NCBI GenBank assembly: GCA_002392705.1
Contig: DGHP01000061.1
Location: forward strand, 1-20,397
Direction: 5' to 3'
DNA: 20,397 nucleotides
Source: Lachnospiraceae bacterium UBA3845
Lineage (GTDB): Bacteria; Bacillota; Clostridia; Lachnospirales; Lachnospiraceae
Shown here: piece after piece, positions 7,110-14,279 of the stretch
Position numbering within the stretch: position 1 is the stretch's first letter
How the letters are laid out: each line of letters starts with the position of its first letter
Position numbers and translations under genes: made by a program
The notes under the pieces: generated by a model
Databases searched by the model: none
What the model saw: only the letters and a program-made list of their open reading frames with translations
Told to the model about the DNA's origin: nothing

Positions 7110-8633
7110 ATGGAGGAAAATGTTGTATTGATGGCCAGAGGCATCACCATGACATTTCCCGGTGTGAAAGCCCTGGAGAACGTTGATTTTACCCTTCGCC
7201 GGGGAGAGATCCACGCCCTTATGGGAGAAAACGGAGCGGGCAAGTCGACACTGATCAAATGCCTGACCGGCATCAACGACTTCGAGGCAGGGGAAATCCG
7301 CATCGCCGGGATCAACGGCCCTGTTAAGAATCATTCCACAAAAGACGCCCAGAGCGTCGGTATTTCCACAGTTTATCAGGAAGTCAATCTCTGCCCCAAC
7401 CTCTCGGTGGCGGAGAATCTGTTTATCGGCAGAGAGCCGCTGACAGCCCTGCACACGATCGACCGCAGAAGCTACAATGTGCGGTCACAGAAGATCATGG
7501 ATGATCTCGGGATCGCGGTGGATGTGACACAGAATCTAGAAAATTATTCTCTCGCGATCCAGCAGATGGTAGCGATCGCAAGAGCTGTCGATATGGACTG
7601 CAAGGTCCTGATTCTGGATGAGCCGACTTCTTCCCTCGACGACGAAGAGGTCGAGAAGCTTTTTGTCCTTATGAGAAGGCTCAGAGATCAGGGCGTAGGC
7701 ATTATCTTTGTCACCCATTTCCTCGAACAGGTCTATGCCGTCTGCGACCGGATCACGGTTCTTCGGGACGGCCATTTCGTCGGAGAATATCTGATTGAGG
7801 ACCTGCCGAGGGTGAAGCTTGTCGCTGCCATGATGGGCAAAAATCTGGACGATCTGGAAGAGATCGGGAAGGAGAATGTCCATGATATCTCAAAGAATCC
7901 GCTTGAGATCAGTGCCAGGGGCCTGAGCCATACCGGAACGGTCAAGCCTTTTGACCTGGATATCCGCAAGGGCGAGGTCATCGGCGTCACCGGGCTTCTG
8001 GGATCCGGGCGCTCGGAGCTTGCCCGGGCTATCTACGGCGCCGACAAGGCCAGCACAGGCACACTTAAGGTGGACGGAAAAGAAGTAAAGATCAGCCAGC
8101 CGATCGATGCCATGAATCTCGGCATGGGGATGCTGCCGGATGACAGAAAGGCGGAAGGAATCATCGGAGACCTGTCCGTGAGAGAGAACATGATCCTGGC
8201 CCTGCAGGCGAGGAAAGGAATGTTCAAGCCTCTGTCCAGAGCAAAACAGGAGGAGATCGTGGATCAGTACATCGATCTTCTCCAGATCAAGACGGCGGAC
8301 AGGGAAACTCTGGTGAAGCAGCTGTCCGGCGGAAACCAGCAGAAGGTAATTCTCGGAAGATGGCTGATCACGCAGCCGGATTTCCTGATCCTCGATGAGC
8401 CGACCAGAGGAATCGATGTCGGAACCAAGGCGGAGATCCAGAAACTGATCCTGAAGCTTGCCGACGAGGGCAAGAGCATCCTGTTTATTTCCTCAGAAAT
8501 TTCGGAGATGCTCCGCACCTGCAGCCGCATGGCGGTCATGCGTGACGGTGAAAAAGTAGGCGAACTGGATCATGACCTGACCCAGGAAAATGTCATGAAG
8601 GCGATCGCGGGAGGTGAGCAGAAAAATGGCTAA
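7110..8633 (+). CDS. ytfR: Sugar ABC transporter ATPase with two nucleotide-binding domains (YtfR-like)
   Basis: 507 residues, the normal length for the RbsA/MglA/YtfR class, in which two ATPase domains are fused. The start at 7110 (MEENVVLMARGI) follows GGAGAGG; an in-frame TTG at 7092 would include that site. Domain 1: Walker A GENGAGKST (39-47), Walker B VLILDEPTSSL, switch histidine H203 in VTH. Its signature is degenerate (NYSLAIQQM). Domain 2: degenerate Walker A GLLGSGRS without the usual lysine (295-302), canonical signature LSGGNQQKV (405-413), Walker B FLILDEPTRGID and SSE in place of the switch histidine. This asymmetry is the known pattern for sugar importers of this class and is not damage. 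It would power sugar import from the cytoplasmic face, paired with the two permeases encoded next. Its last eight bases overlap the first permease. Confidence 0.95.
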   Translation: MEENVVLMARGITMTFPGVKALENVDFTLRRGEIHALMGENGAGKSTLIKCLTGINDFEAGEIRIAGINGPVKNHSTKDAQSVGISTVYQEVNLCPNLSVAENLFIGREPLTALHTIDRRSYNVRSQKIMDDLGIAVDVTQNLENYSLAIQQMVAIARAVDMDCKVLILDEPTSSLDDEEVEKLFVLMRRLRDQGVGIIFVTHFLEQVYAVCDRITVLRDGHFVGEYLIEDLPRVKLVAAMMGKNLDDLEEIGKENVHDISKNPLEISARGLSHTGTVKPFDLDIRKGEVIGVTGLLGSGRSELARAIYGADKASTGTLKVDGKEVKISQPIDAMNLGMGMLPDDRKAEGIIGDLSVRENMILALQARKGMFKPLSRAKQEEIVDQYIDLLQIKTADRETLVKQLSGGNQQKVILGRWLITQPDFLILDEPTRGIDVGTKAEIQKLILKLADEGKSILFISSEISEMLRTCSRMAVMRDGEKVGELDHDLTQENVMKAIAGGEQKNG

Positions 8634-9714
8634 GAAATCATTCTGGAAACGGGTGACGGGCAGCAGCCTGCTTCTGCCCGTCATGTCACTTCTGCTGGTC
8701 ATGGCTGTTAATATTGTGTTCGATATCGTTTCGGGCAACAATCCCTTCAACTTCTTCATGATCACCCTGCAGCGGACAACCTCGAACGGCAACGTTCTTT
8801 ACGGGCGCATCATCGACGTCCTGAACCGCGGCAGCGAGGCCGCGATCCTGGCGATCGGCATGACCCTGGTCGTCTCTTCATCGGCGGGAACAGATATCTC
8901 CGTCGGATCCGTCATGAGCCTCTGCGCCAGCTTCTGCTGTATGCTTCTGGCCGGATACGGCGTCTCATCGACGAATGATCTGGCCGTTCCGCTGCTTGTC
9001 GGTGTTCTGGGCGGCATCCTGATGGGAGCCGTCTGCGGAGCTTTCAACGGGACTCTCGTCGCCTACTTCAGGATTCAGCCCATGGTGGCGACCCTGATCC
9101 TGTACTCCGCGGCCAGGGCTGTGGGCCTGCTGCTCTGCAACGACCTGATCGTCTATGTCCGCAACAGTTCCTATGCTTTCTTCGGAAGCTTCCTCGGGCC
9201 GGTTCCGACACCGATCGTGATTACCGCGGTCTGCGTGGCCGTGATTACGGTTCTTCTGAAAAAATCCGCCCTGGGCATGTATATCCAGTCGGTCGGAATC
9301 AATGCGAAGGCAAGCCGGATCTCCGGCCTGAATTCCAGACGGATCATGTTCCTCACCTACGTCCTCTGCGGCACTTTTGCGGGGATCGCGGGCATCGTGG
9401 CTTCCTCCAGAATCACCTCCGCCGATTCCAACAATATCGGCCTCTATCTTGAGATGGACGCGATCCTGGCAGTCGCCCTGGGCGGAAACAGCCTCGGCGG
9501 CGGCCGCTTCAATCTGGCAGGCTCCATCATCGGTGCCTATACCATCCAGGCGATCACCACGACGCTGTATGCGCTGGGTGTATCCACCACACAGGCTCCC
9601 GTGTTCAAGGCCATCATCGTTATTCTGATCGTCGCGGTTCAGTCTGAACCCGTCAAAGCTTACATGAAGAAGAGAAGTCTTGCCAGAGCAGCCAGGGAAG
9701 GAGGAGCAGCATGA
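8626..9714 (+). CDS. ytfT: Sugar ABC transporter permease 1 (YtfT-like)
   Basis: 362 residues of the BPD_transp_2 (RbsC-type) family. The start at 8626 (MAKKSFWKRV) follows GGGAGGTGA by about eight bases; an in-frame GTG at 8614 lies inside that site. About eight to ten hydrophobic helices are seen, with the family motifs AILAIGMTLVVSSSAGTDIS, SVGINAKASRISGLNSRR (the cytoplasmic loop that contacts the ATPase) and AVALGGNSLGGGRF. It forms half of the membrane channel for the sugar delivered by the binding protein. It overlaps the ATPase gene by eight bases and the next permease by four (ATGA), so translation of the three is probably coupled. Order and sequence match E. coli ytfQ-ytfR-ytfT-yjfF. 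Which permease corresponds to YtfT and which to YjfF is assigned by order and is less certain than the family. Confidence 0.92.
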   Translation: MAKKSFWKRVTGSSLLLPVMSLLLVMAVNIVFDIVSGNNPFNFFMITLQRTTSNGNVLYGRIIDVLNRGSEAAILAIGMTLVVSSSAGTDISVGSVMSLCASFCCMLLAGYGVSSTNDLAVPLLVGVLGGILMGAVCGAFNGTLVAYFRIQPMVATLILYSAARAVGLLLCNDLIVYVRNSSYAFFGSFLGPVPTPIVITAVCVAVITVLLKKSALGMYIQSVGINAKASRISGLNSRRIMFLTYVLCGTFAGIAGIVASSRITSADSNNIGLYLEMDAILAVALGGNSLGGGRFNLAGSIIGAYTIQAITTTLYALGVSTTQAPVFKAIIVILIVAVQSEPVKAYMKKRSLARAAREGGAA

Positions 9715-10733
9715 AAAAGAAAAGCAGTCTGAACGGACATACCATCCTTCTGCTGATAACGATCGCCCTCTTCATCGTCCTTTACGCGGGCGGCTGCATA
9801 GCCTACGGCAGCAAGGGCTTCACCCATCTTCAGACCTTCCTGAACATCCTGATCACGAACGCGGGACTGATCTGCGTGGCCTGCGGCCTGACCGTTGTCA
9901 TGCTGACAGCCGGCATCGACATTTCCGTCGGCGCCCTGATCGCCATGGACTGCATGATGCTCGCGGTGGGAATGCGCAGCGGTATCGGCGCCGTCCCCAT
10001 GATGCTGATCGTTCTTCTGGTCGGTATCGCTTTCGGAACCTTCCAGGGCTTTCTGATCGGCTATCTGGAGATCCAGCCCTTCATCGTTACCATGGCGGGC
10101 ATGTTCTTCTGCAGAGGCATGACGGCTGTCATCTGCACGGATCAGGTGTCCATCACCCAGGAGATCAACGCTACCTTCTATAAGCTTGCGAACATGAAGA
10201 TCAATATCCCCTTCGGAGGCTATACAAACAAGAAGGGGATGTATATGACGCCCTACATCCGTATTACGGTTGTTGTCGCACTGCTGGTGCTGGTGCTGGT
10301 GTTCCTGCTCCTGCGCTATACCAGGTTCGGGCGCTCCCTCTACGCCGTAGGCGGAAATGCCCAGTCGGCGGCCATGATGGGCCTGAACGTCAAGTCCATC
10401 CGGATGCGGGCCCACATGCTCTGTTCGGTGCTGGCTTCCATCGGCGGGATCTGCTACTGCCTGAACACGATGGCAGGATCCGTATCCCAGGCTCTGGGCC
10501 TGGAGATGGACGCGATCTCGTCCGCGGTCATAGGCGGTACCCTTCTGACGGGCGGCGTCGGCAATGTGTTTGGTTCCTTCTTCGGCGTGCTGATCAACGG
10601 AACCATTTCCTCCATCGTCAAGACGAACGGCAAGCTGGCCAGCTCCTGGCCGAATATCCTTACGGCCCTTCTGCTCTTTATATTCATCGTCATCCAGAGT
10701 ATTTTCGCGGCGCTCAGAGCAAGGAAGAAATAA
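9711..10733 (+). CDS. yjfF: Sugar ABC transporter permease 2 (YjfF-like)
   Basis: 340 residues, BPD_transp_2 family, the second half of the membrane channel. The ATG overlaps the stop of permease 1 in an ATGA and is preceded by GGAAGGAGGAGC. Hydrophobic helices cover most of the chain. The conserved GLTVVMLTAGIDISVGALIA stretch is at about 60-80 and the loop AVGGNAQSAAMMGLNVKSIR faces the ATPase. The region near 265-290 contains AVIGGTLLTGGVGNVFGSFF. It differs enough from permease 1 that a heterodimeric channel is expected, as in the E. coli galactofuranose importer. The second binding-protein gene begins 34 bases downstream with no terminator between. Confidence 0.92.
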   Translation: MKKKSSLNGHTILLLITIALFIVLYAGGCIAYGSKGFTHLQTFLNILITNAGLICVACGLTVVMLTAGIDISVGALIAMDCMMLAVGMRSGIGAVPMMLIVLLVGIAFGTFQGFLIGYLEIQPFIVTMAGMFFCRGMTAVICTDQVSITQEINATFYKLANMKINIPFGGYTNKKGMYMTPYIRITVVVALLVLVLVFLLLRYTRFGRSLYAVGGNAQSAAMMGLNVKSIRMRAHMLCSVLASIGGICYCLNTMAGSVSQALGLEMDAISSAVIGGTLLTGGVGNVFGSFFGVLINGTISSIVKTNGKLASSWPNILTALLLFIFIVIQSIFAALRARKK

Positions 10734-10767
10734 GAGCGGCTGCGGGAAAGTGGTATGGGACTGCGCA

Positions 10768-12003
10768 ATGAATAGGATTACCATGTTATCTGCCGGAAGC
10801 TGCGGCAGGAAAAGGCTGATTCTTCCTGCCTTCCTTGCGGCCGTGCTTCTGCTCTCGGGATGCGGGAAAGGAAGCGGCGGCGCGGACGGCCCGCCGGACA
10901 CGCTGCAAGACAGAGGGGAAGAGACAACAGAACTTTCTTCCTCCCTGTCCGGCAGCGGAAAGGAAGAGGAAACTGGCGGGAAGGAGAAACCCCGCACGGA
11001 TTTTCACATGAATGAAGAACCCATCGCGGTCAACAGGGGGGAACAGCTGACGATCGGTTTTTCCCAGATCGGTGCGGAATCTGACTGGCGCCTTGCAAGC
11101 AGCGCTTCCATGGAGCAGGTTTTTACTTCCGACAACGGCTATAATCTCATTTTCAGCGATGCCCAGCAGAAGCAGGAGAACCAGATCAAGGCCATCCGGG
11201 AATTCATCGGCCAGGACGTTGATTATATTATCCTGGATCCGATGACGGAATACGGCTGGGATTCTTCCCTCCAGGAGGCCAGGGACGCAGGCATCCCGGT
11301 GATCATCGTCGACCGGGAAGTGAAGGTTGAGGATGAGGATCTGTATGCAGTCTGGGCCGGTTCGGACTTCCGTCTGGAGGGAGACCGGGCCTGCGCATGG
11401 CTCGAGGCGTATCTTGAGACGCTGCCCGCCATGAAGGATCAGAAGATCGGGATTGTCGATGTGCAGGGCACCCTGGATGCCTCCGCCCAGATCGGGCGCA
11501 GCGAGGCTGTCCGGGAAGCTGTGAAGAAGCATGAGAACTGGGAACTTCTGGCTGTCGAGTGCGGCGATTTCGTACAGGCGAAAGGCCGGGAAGTCATGGA
11601 GCAGATGCTGCGCGATTACGGCAGCCGGATCAATGTGGTCTACTGCGAGAATGACAACATGGCCTACGGCGTCCTGGAGGCGCTGGAGAATGCGGGCATG
11701 AAGGCGGGAGGAGATCTTGCTTCCGGAGAAGTGCTTGTCATATCCTTCGACGCGGCAAGGCAGGGACTGGAAAAGACCCTGCAGGGAGAGATCGCGGTCG
11801 ACACGGAGTGCAACCCCCTGTACGGCCCGATCCTGAGCCGGATCATCATGGCCCTGGAGCAGGGGGATGAACTGCCGAAGCGGAATTATTTCGAGGAAAA
11901 ACAGTTCAGTTCCCTCGGCACCGTCACGGAGACGACAGTGAACGGCTCCGCCTACCCGGTTGTATTACTGACAGAAGAACTGATCCAGAACAGAGAATAT
12001 TGA
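10768..12003 (+). CDS. Second YtfQ-like sugar-binding lipoprotein
   Basis: 411 residues. The chosen ATG at 10768 (MNRITMLSAG) gives a basic-then-hydrophobic leader ending in a perfect lipobox LSGC, so C32 should be lipid-modified and the protein anchored outside the membrane. Its ribosome binding site is weak (GGGA about eight bases upstream), and ATG at 10783 is an alternative. Residues 33-92 are a hydrophilic Ser/Gly/Glu-rich linker. From 95 the chain is a YtfQ-type binding domain: TIGFSQIGAESDWRLA, DAQQKQENQIKAIREF (very close to E. coli YtfQ), VDYIILDPM, GIPVIIVDRE, DASAQIGR, VVYCENDNMAYG, VISFDAA. It is a diverged paralogue of the first binding protein; both retain the expected sugar-contact residues. 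Codon use is ordinary here. It may be an alternative receptor for the same importer or present ligand to the histidine kinase. That role is inference. Confidence 0.88.
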   Translation: MNRITMLSAGSCGRKRLILPAFLAAVLLLSGCGKGSGGADGPPDTLQDRGEETTELSSSLSGSGKEEETGGKEKPRTDFHMNEEPIAVNRGEQLTIGFSQIGAESDWRLASSASMEQVFTSDNGYNLIFSDAQQKQENQIKAIREFIGQDVDYIILDPMTEYGWDSSLQEARDAGIPVIIVDREVKVEDEDLYAVWAGSDFRLEGDRACAWLEAYLETLPAMKDQKIGIVDVQGTLDASAQIGRSEAVREAVKKHENWELLAVECGDFVQAKGREVMEQMLRDYGSRINVVYCENDNMAYGVLEALENAGMKAGGDLASGEVLVISFDAARQGLEKTLQGEIAVDTECNPLYGPILSRIIMALEQGDELPKRNYFEEKQFSSLGTVTETTVNGSAYPVVLLTEELIQNREY

Positions 12004-12007
12004 GAAA

Positions 12008-12022
12008 GCGCAGGTCCTGCGC
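12008..12022 (+). other. Small 6-bp hairpin after the second binding protein
   Basis: GCGCAG and CTGCGC flank three bases just after the stop codon. There is no T-run directly after it, so it is more likely an mRNA 3'-end structure than a terminator. The strong terminator lies about 75 bases further on. Confidence 0.3.
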
Positions 12023-12096
12023 AGCGGGATAAGCGATTCTTTTCTGACCCAATCAGTATCTGTGTCAGGAAATGAAAAGACGAGAAAGAAGAAAAA

Positions 12097-12123
12097 AGAA
12101 AGCCGGCGCTGAGCCGGCTTTCT
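12097..12123. terminator. Bidirectional intrinsic terminator between the sugar operon and thiT
   Basis: AGAAAGCCGGC (12097-12107) and GCCGGCTTTCT (12113-12123) form a perfect 11-bp stem with a five-base loop. On the minus strand the stem is followed by a strong T-rich tract (TTTTTTCTTC), and thiT ends 15 bases before it. On the plus strand the T-tract is shorter. It therefore separates two converging units and should be stronger for thiT. Confidence 0.88.
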
Positions 12124-12137
12124 GCATTTCATGACAG

Positions 12138-12815
12138 TCAGCGGGAACCGACAGCTGTCTGTTTCACTGAAGCAAGGCCGCTTTTCACGGCAGGGATCAT
12201 CAGGATCAGGACAGTAATGATTCCTTCTGCGAAAATATAGGCTCCGTTGTAGGCGAGGGAGTAGGGGAGCGGGTTCCATCCCTCCCAGGCATACTCGCCG
12301 AAGAAGAGCCAGCCGGAAATGACAGCGAACACATATCTGCCGAAGATACCCAGGAGATATCCTTTAATCAGTCCGTTCTTCGCATCGCAGAAGACTCCGG
12401 AGAGACCCAGCGCCGCAAAAGCCAGCAGATAATCCACGATTACCTGGGACGGAAACAGGATATAGGGCCCCAGCAGGAACTGCAGGACGCCATAAGCGGC
12501 TCCAGCCAGGACACCGGCTCCCACGCCGTAGAAATATCCCGGAAGACAGATAAAAAGCATGCTGAAGGCTGTAATGGATCCGCCAAACGGGAATTCATAG
12601 AGCTTGAACATGGACAGGACAGTGGCAAGCGCGACCGAAATCCCGCAGAAGCTGATCTGTCTGGCCGTGAGACCCCGTTTCTTCTCCCTGTTTTTTCCAT
12701 AGTAACCTGCCGCAAGGCCTGCGAGCAGAACAAGAGCCACAAGGATAATGACCGTCAGGGTTTTTCCTGCTGAGGTCAGACTGTAGCCGCCGTCTTCTGA
12801 TAAGGTAATAAACAT
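12138..12815 (-). CDS. thiT: ThiT-type thiamine-binding S component of an ECF transporter
   Basis: 225 residues from the ATG at 12815 (MFITLSEDGG). CAGGGAGG lies seven bases upstream; an upstream in-frame GTG would swallow this site. The chain is very hydrophobic. Residues about 19-40 form an extra N-terminal helix followed by KNREKKRGLT, and the usual six-helix ThiT core begins about residue 50. Family features include EFPFGGSITAFSMLFICLPG and the thiamine-site region EYAWEGWNPLPYSLAYNGAY (174-193). ThiT captures thiamine in the membrane and works with the shared ECF module EcfA/EcfA'/EcfT, which is not in this window. Control is by the TPP riboswitch directly upstream, which agrees with the call. 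Length exceeds the roughly 180 residues of L. lactis ThiT because of the N-terminal helix. Confidence 0.93.
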   Translation of the reverse strand: MFITLSEDGGYSLTSAGKTLTVIILVALVLLAGLAAGYYGKNREKKRGLTARQISFCGISVALATVLSMFKLYEFPFGGSITAFSMLFICLPGYFYGVGAGVLAGAAYGVLQFLLGPYILFPSQVIVDYLLAFAALGLSGVFCDAKNGLIKGYLLGIFGRYVFAVISGWLFFGEYAWEGWNPLPYSLAYNGAYIFAEGIITVLILMIPAVKSGLASVKQTAVGSR

Positions 12816-12854
12816 AAAAAAACCTCCCTGAATCAGCACAATGATCTCAGGAGG
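12816..12854 (-). terminator. Riboswitch expression platform: terminator hairpin containing the thiT ribosome binding site
   Basis: On the minus strand CCTCCTGA (12854-12847) pairs with TCAGGGAGG (12831-12823, one bulged G). Seven T residues (12822-12816) follow, ending next to the thiT ATG. The 3' arm is itself the ribosome binding site, so the folded hairpin should both stop RNA polymerase and hide the site. The loop contains GATCATT, exactly complementary to AATGATC at the 5' edge of the riboswitch P1 stem, a candidate competing pairing. Confidence 0.7.
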
Positions 12855-12864
12855 AACGAAATGA

Positions 12865-12972
12865 AATGAATGCTTCCTTACGCCAGTATTATCTGGATCA
12901 AGTAAAAGGGTCTATATCCGGTTCGCAGTGAACGGATAAATCTCAGCCACAGGGCTCCCCCAGCAGATCATT
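12865..12972 (-). promoter_or_regulatory. TPP riboswitch (THI element) controlling thiT
   Basis: On the minus strand the conserved parts appear in order: GGGGGAGCCC, GGCTGAGA, a P3 arm TATCCGTTC/GAACCGGATA, GACCCTT, CTTGATCCAGATAATACTGG, and GCGTAAGGAAGC. The P1 stem can be drawn from AATGA..TGCT (12972-12962) and AGCA..CATT (12874-12865). This is a textbook thiamine-pyrophosphate aptamer. It should switch thiT off when thiamine pyrophosphate is plentiful, through the hairpin listed separately. Confidence 0.95.
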
Positions 12973-13005
12973 ATATGAAATTGAATTGTCTTTCAACAGT
13001 TTCTT

Positions 13006-13034
13006 ATTATGCGCCTGATCCGGCCGGATGACAA
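13006..13034 (-). promoter_or_regulatory. Sigma-A-type promoter of the thiT unit
   Basis: On the minus strand TTGTCA (13034-13029) and CATAAT (13011-13006) are separated by 17 bases and match ten of twelve consensus positions. Transcription would start near 12999, about 27 bases before the riboswitch. A 12-bp palindrome, ATCCGGCCGGAT (13018-13029), fills most of the spacer. Confidence 0.6.
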
Positions 13035-13099
13035 GAGAAAAATAAAAAAAATTCTGGGGAGCTTTTTTATGAGAATCCGGGAAGCAAGAGCGGATCTTG

Positions 13100-13108
13100 T
13101 GGTATAAT
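13100..13108 (+). promoter_or_regulatory. Extended -10 promoter for the alpha/beta hydrolase gene
   Basis: TGGTATAAT is a perfect -10 with the TGn extension. No good -35 is visible 17 bases upstream, which an extended -10 can tolerate. Transcription would begin near 13115, leaving about 58 bases of leader. The leader carries the palindrome TCCGGCCGGA (13125-13134). Between this promoter and thiT's lies an A/T-rich stretch (13041-13070) with no other recognisable element. Confidence 0.55.
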
Positions 13109-13173
13109 GCGAAAGATACGCAAGTCCGGCCGGAAAGAAGTCCGTGTGGGAAGTATAATTCAGAGGAATGGAT

Positions 13174-14136
13174 ATGAGTAGTATTGAAAAAAATCTACTG
13201 AAAGCCTTCTGCTGCCTGACCGGCTTTCTGGGACTGGCAGGGGGAGCGGGGGCAGTCGCGCTTGCGCGGCAGACAGCATTTCCCCGCACCCTGAGCCTGG
13301 AAGAGGAAGAAGCTTATGAGAAGGAGCACGGTCTTTGGGGAGATTTCAGCAGTCTGGAGCAGATCGCTTATACAGTTAAGGGACTCAACGCTTATCTGCT
13401 TCACTGCGAGATGATTCCGGCTGAGGAACCCTCCTGCCGTTATGTGATCCTGACCCACGGCTATACATCCAACCGCCTCGGCAGCGTGAAATATCTCAGC
13501 GTCTACCGCAGTCTCGGTTTCAACTGCATCATCTATGATGTCAGGGGACACGGGGAGAATGAAAGGACGGCGGTAAGCCTCGGCCAGTTTGAAGCGGAGG
13601 ACCTGCGCTGTCTGATCGAGGACAGCTATGTGCGCTGGGGAGAGGGGATCGAACTTGGCCTTCACGGGGAATCCATGGGATCTTCCATCTCCCTGAGCGT
13701 GCTCCGGTCTGTCAGCAGGCTCAGATTTGTCGTCGCCGACTGCGGATTTTCCAATTTCTACGAGCTGATGAAGGAACTGTTCGCTGCGCGCCGGATCCGA
13801 TTCCTGCTTCCGGCTGTAAACCGTGCGATGAAGCTTTACTGCGGTTATGATATGAGAAAGACAGACCCCGCGGGCGCCCTGGCGCAGTCTTCCGTCCCGG
13901 TCTGCCTGATTCACGGAAGCGCGGACGGGTTTATCAATCCGGAGCACAGCAGGATTCTGTCCCGGAAGGCGAAAGGGTACTGTGAACTTCACATGGTGGA
14001 AGGCGCCCGGCATGCCCAGAGCCGCGAAAAGATCGGTGAAGAAGCCTACGGGGCTATCGTCAGAGACTTTCTGAGGAATATCGCATTCCCGGTTGACTCT
14101 CCTCAGAATGAGGCGGAGAGAAAAAGTGAGGCCTGA
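13174..14136 (+). CDS. Membrane-anchored alpha/beta hydrolase
   Basis: 320 residues. The ATG at 13174 is preferred to the one at 13168 because GAGGA ends six bases before it. Residues about 10-31 form one hydrophobic N-terminal helix, so the protein is likely membrane-anchored with its enzyme part outside. The alpha/beta hydrolase core follows: oxyanion-region motif ILTHGYTSNR (92-101), YDVRGHGENE, nucleophile elbow GESMGS with S167, acid D251 in LIHGSADGFI and histidine H280 in EGARHAQS. This matches the YqkD/S9-like family of uncharacterised Gram-positive hydrolases; the substrate (ester, peptide or lipid) cannot be told. The last ten residues and the stop lie inside a repeat array that continues into the next junction. 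It may be the first gene of the long rightward unit. Confidence 0.87.
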   Translation: MSSIEKNLLKAFCCLTGFLGLAGGAGAVALARQTAFPRTLSLEEEEAYEKEHGLWGDFSSLEQIAYTVKGLNAYLLHCEMIPAEEPSCRYVILTHGYTSNRLGSVKYLSVYRSLGFNCIIYDVRGHGENERTAVSLGQFEAEDLRCLIEDSYVRWGEGIELGLHGESMGSSISLSVLRSVSRLRFVVADCGFSNFYELMKELFAARRIRFLLPAVNRAMKLYCGYDMRKTDPAGALAQSSVPVCLIHGSADGFINPEHSRILSRKAKGYCELHMVEGARHAQSREKIGEEAYGAIVRDFLRNIAFPVDSPQNEAERKSEA

Positions 14137-14251
14137 CGATGAGATATGATCAGAATATCTGTCCGCAAAACAGGGCAGAGAGAAGCGGCGAAGCCTGACG
14201 ATGAGATATGATCAGAATATCTGCCTGTAAAACGGGCAGAAAAGCGGCGAA
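14107..14251 (+). repeat. Tandem repeat across the hydrolase/radical-SAM gene junction
   Basis: Unit 1 is 14131-14192 (62 bases) and unit 2 is 14193-14251 (59 bases). Their first 31 bases are identical, and the rest differ by scattered changes and 3 bases of net deletion. A diverged half unit at 14107-14130 encodes the hydrolase C-terminus. The stop codon of the hydrolase and ATG starts of short frames are carried in the unit: 14139-14198 encodes 19 residues ending AERSGEA, echoing the hydrolase end AERKSEA. The frame beginning ATGATCAGAATATCT occurs in both units. This is a local duplication, with no sign of a transposon. Confidence 0.9.
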
Positions 14252-14279
14252 ACGTATATGGAAAGGCTGCACACAGCAT

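Noticed and set aside
7245..8400. Degenerate Walker A lysine and signature in the sugar ATPase as possible inactivation
   Set aside because: The same asymmetry between the two domains is normal for the RbsA/YtfR class.
9660..10997. A 445-codon open frame on the minus strand opposite the second permease
   Set aside because: It is rich in His, Asp and Gln as expected from an antisense reading, matches no family, and lies opposite a clear permease gene.
13042..13070. A/T-only 8-bp inverted repeat ATAAAAAA/TTTTTTAT
   Set aside because: No GC in the stem and a 13-base loop; too weak for a terminator. More likely just the A/T-rich stretch between two promoters.
14139..14230. Short frames of 19 and 9 codons in the tandem repeat as genes
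   Set aside because: They arise from duplication of a gene junction, have weak ribosome binding sites and no recognisable product. Noted under the repeat only.
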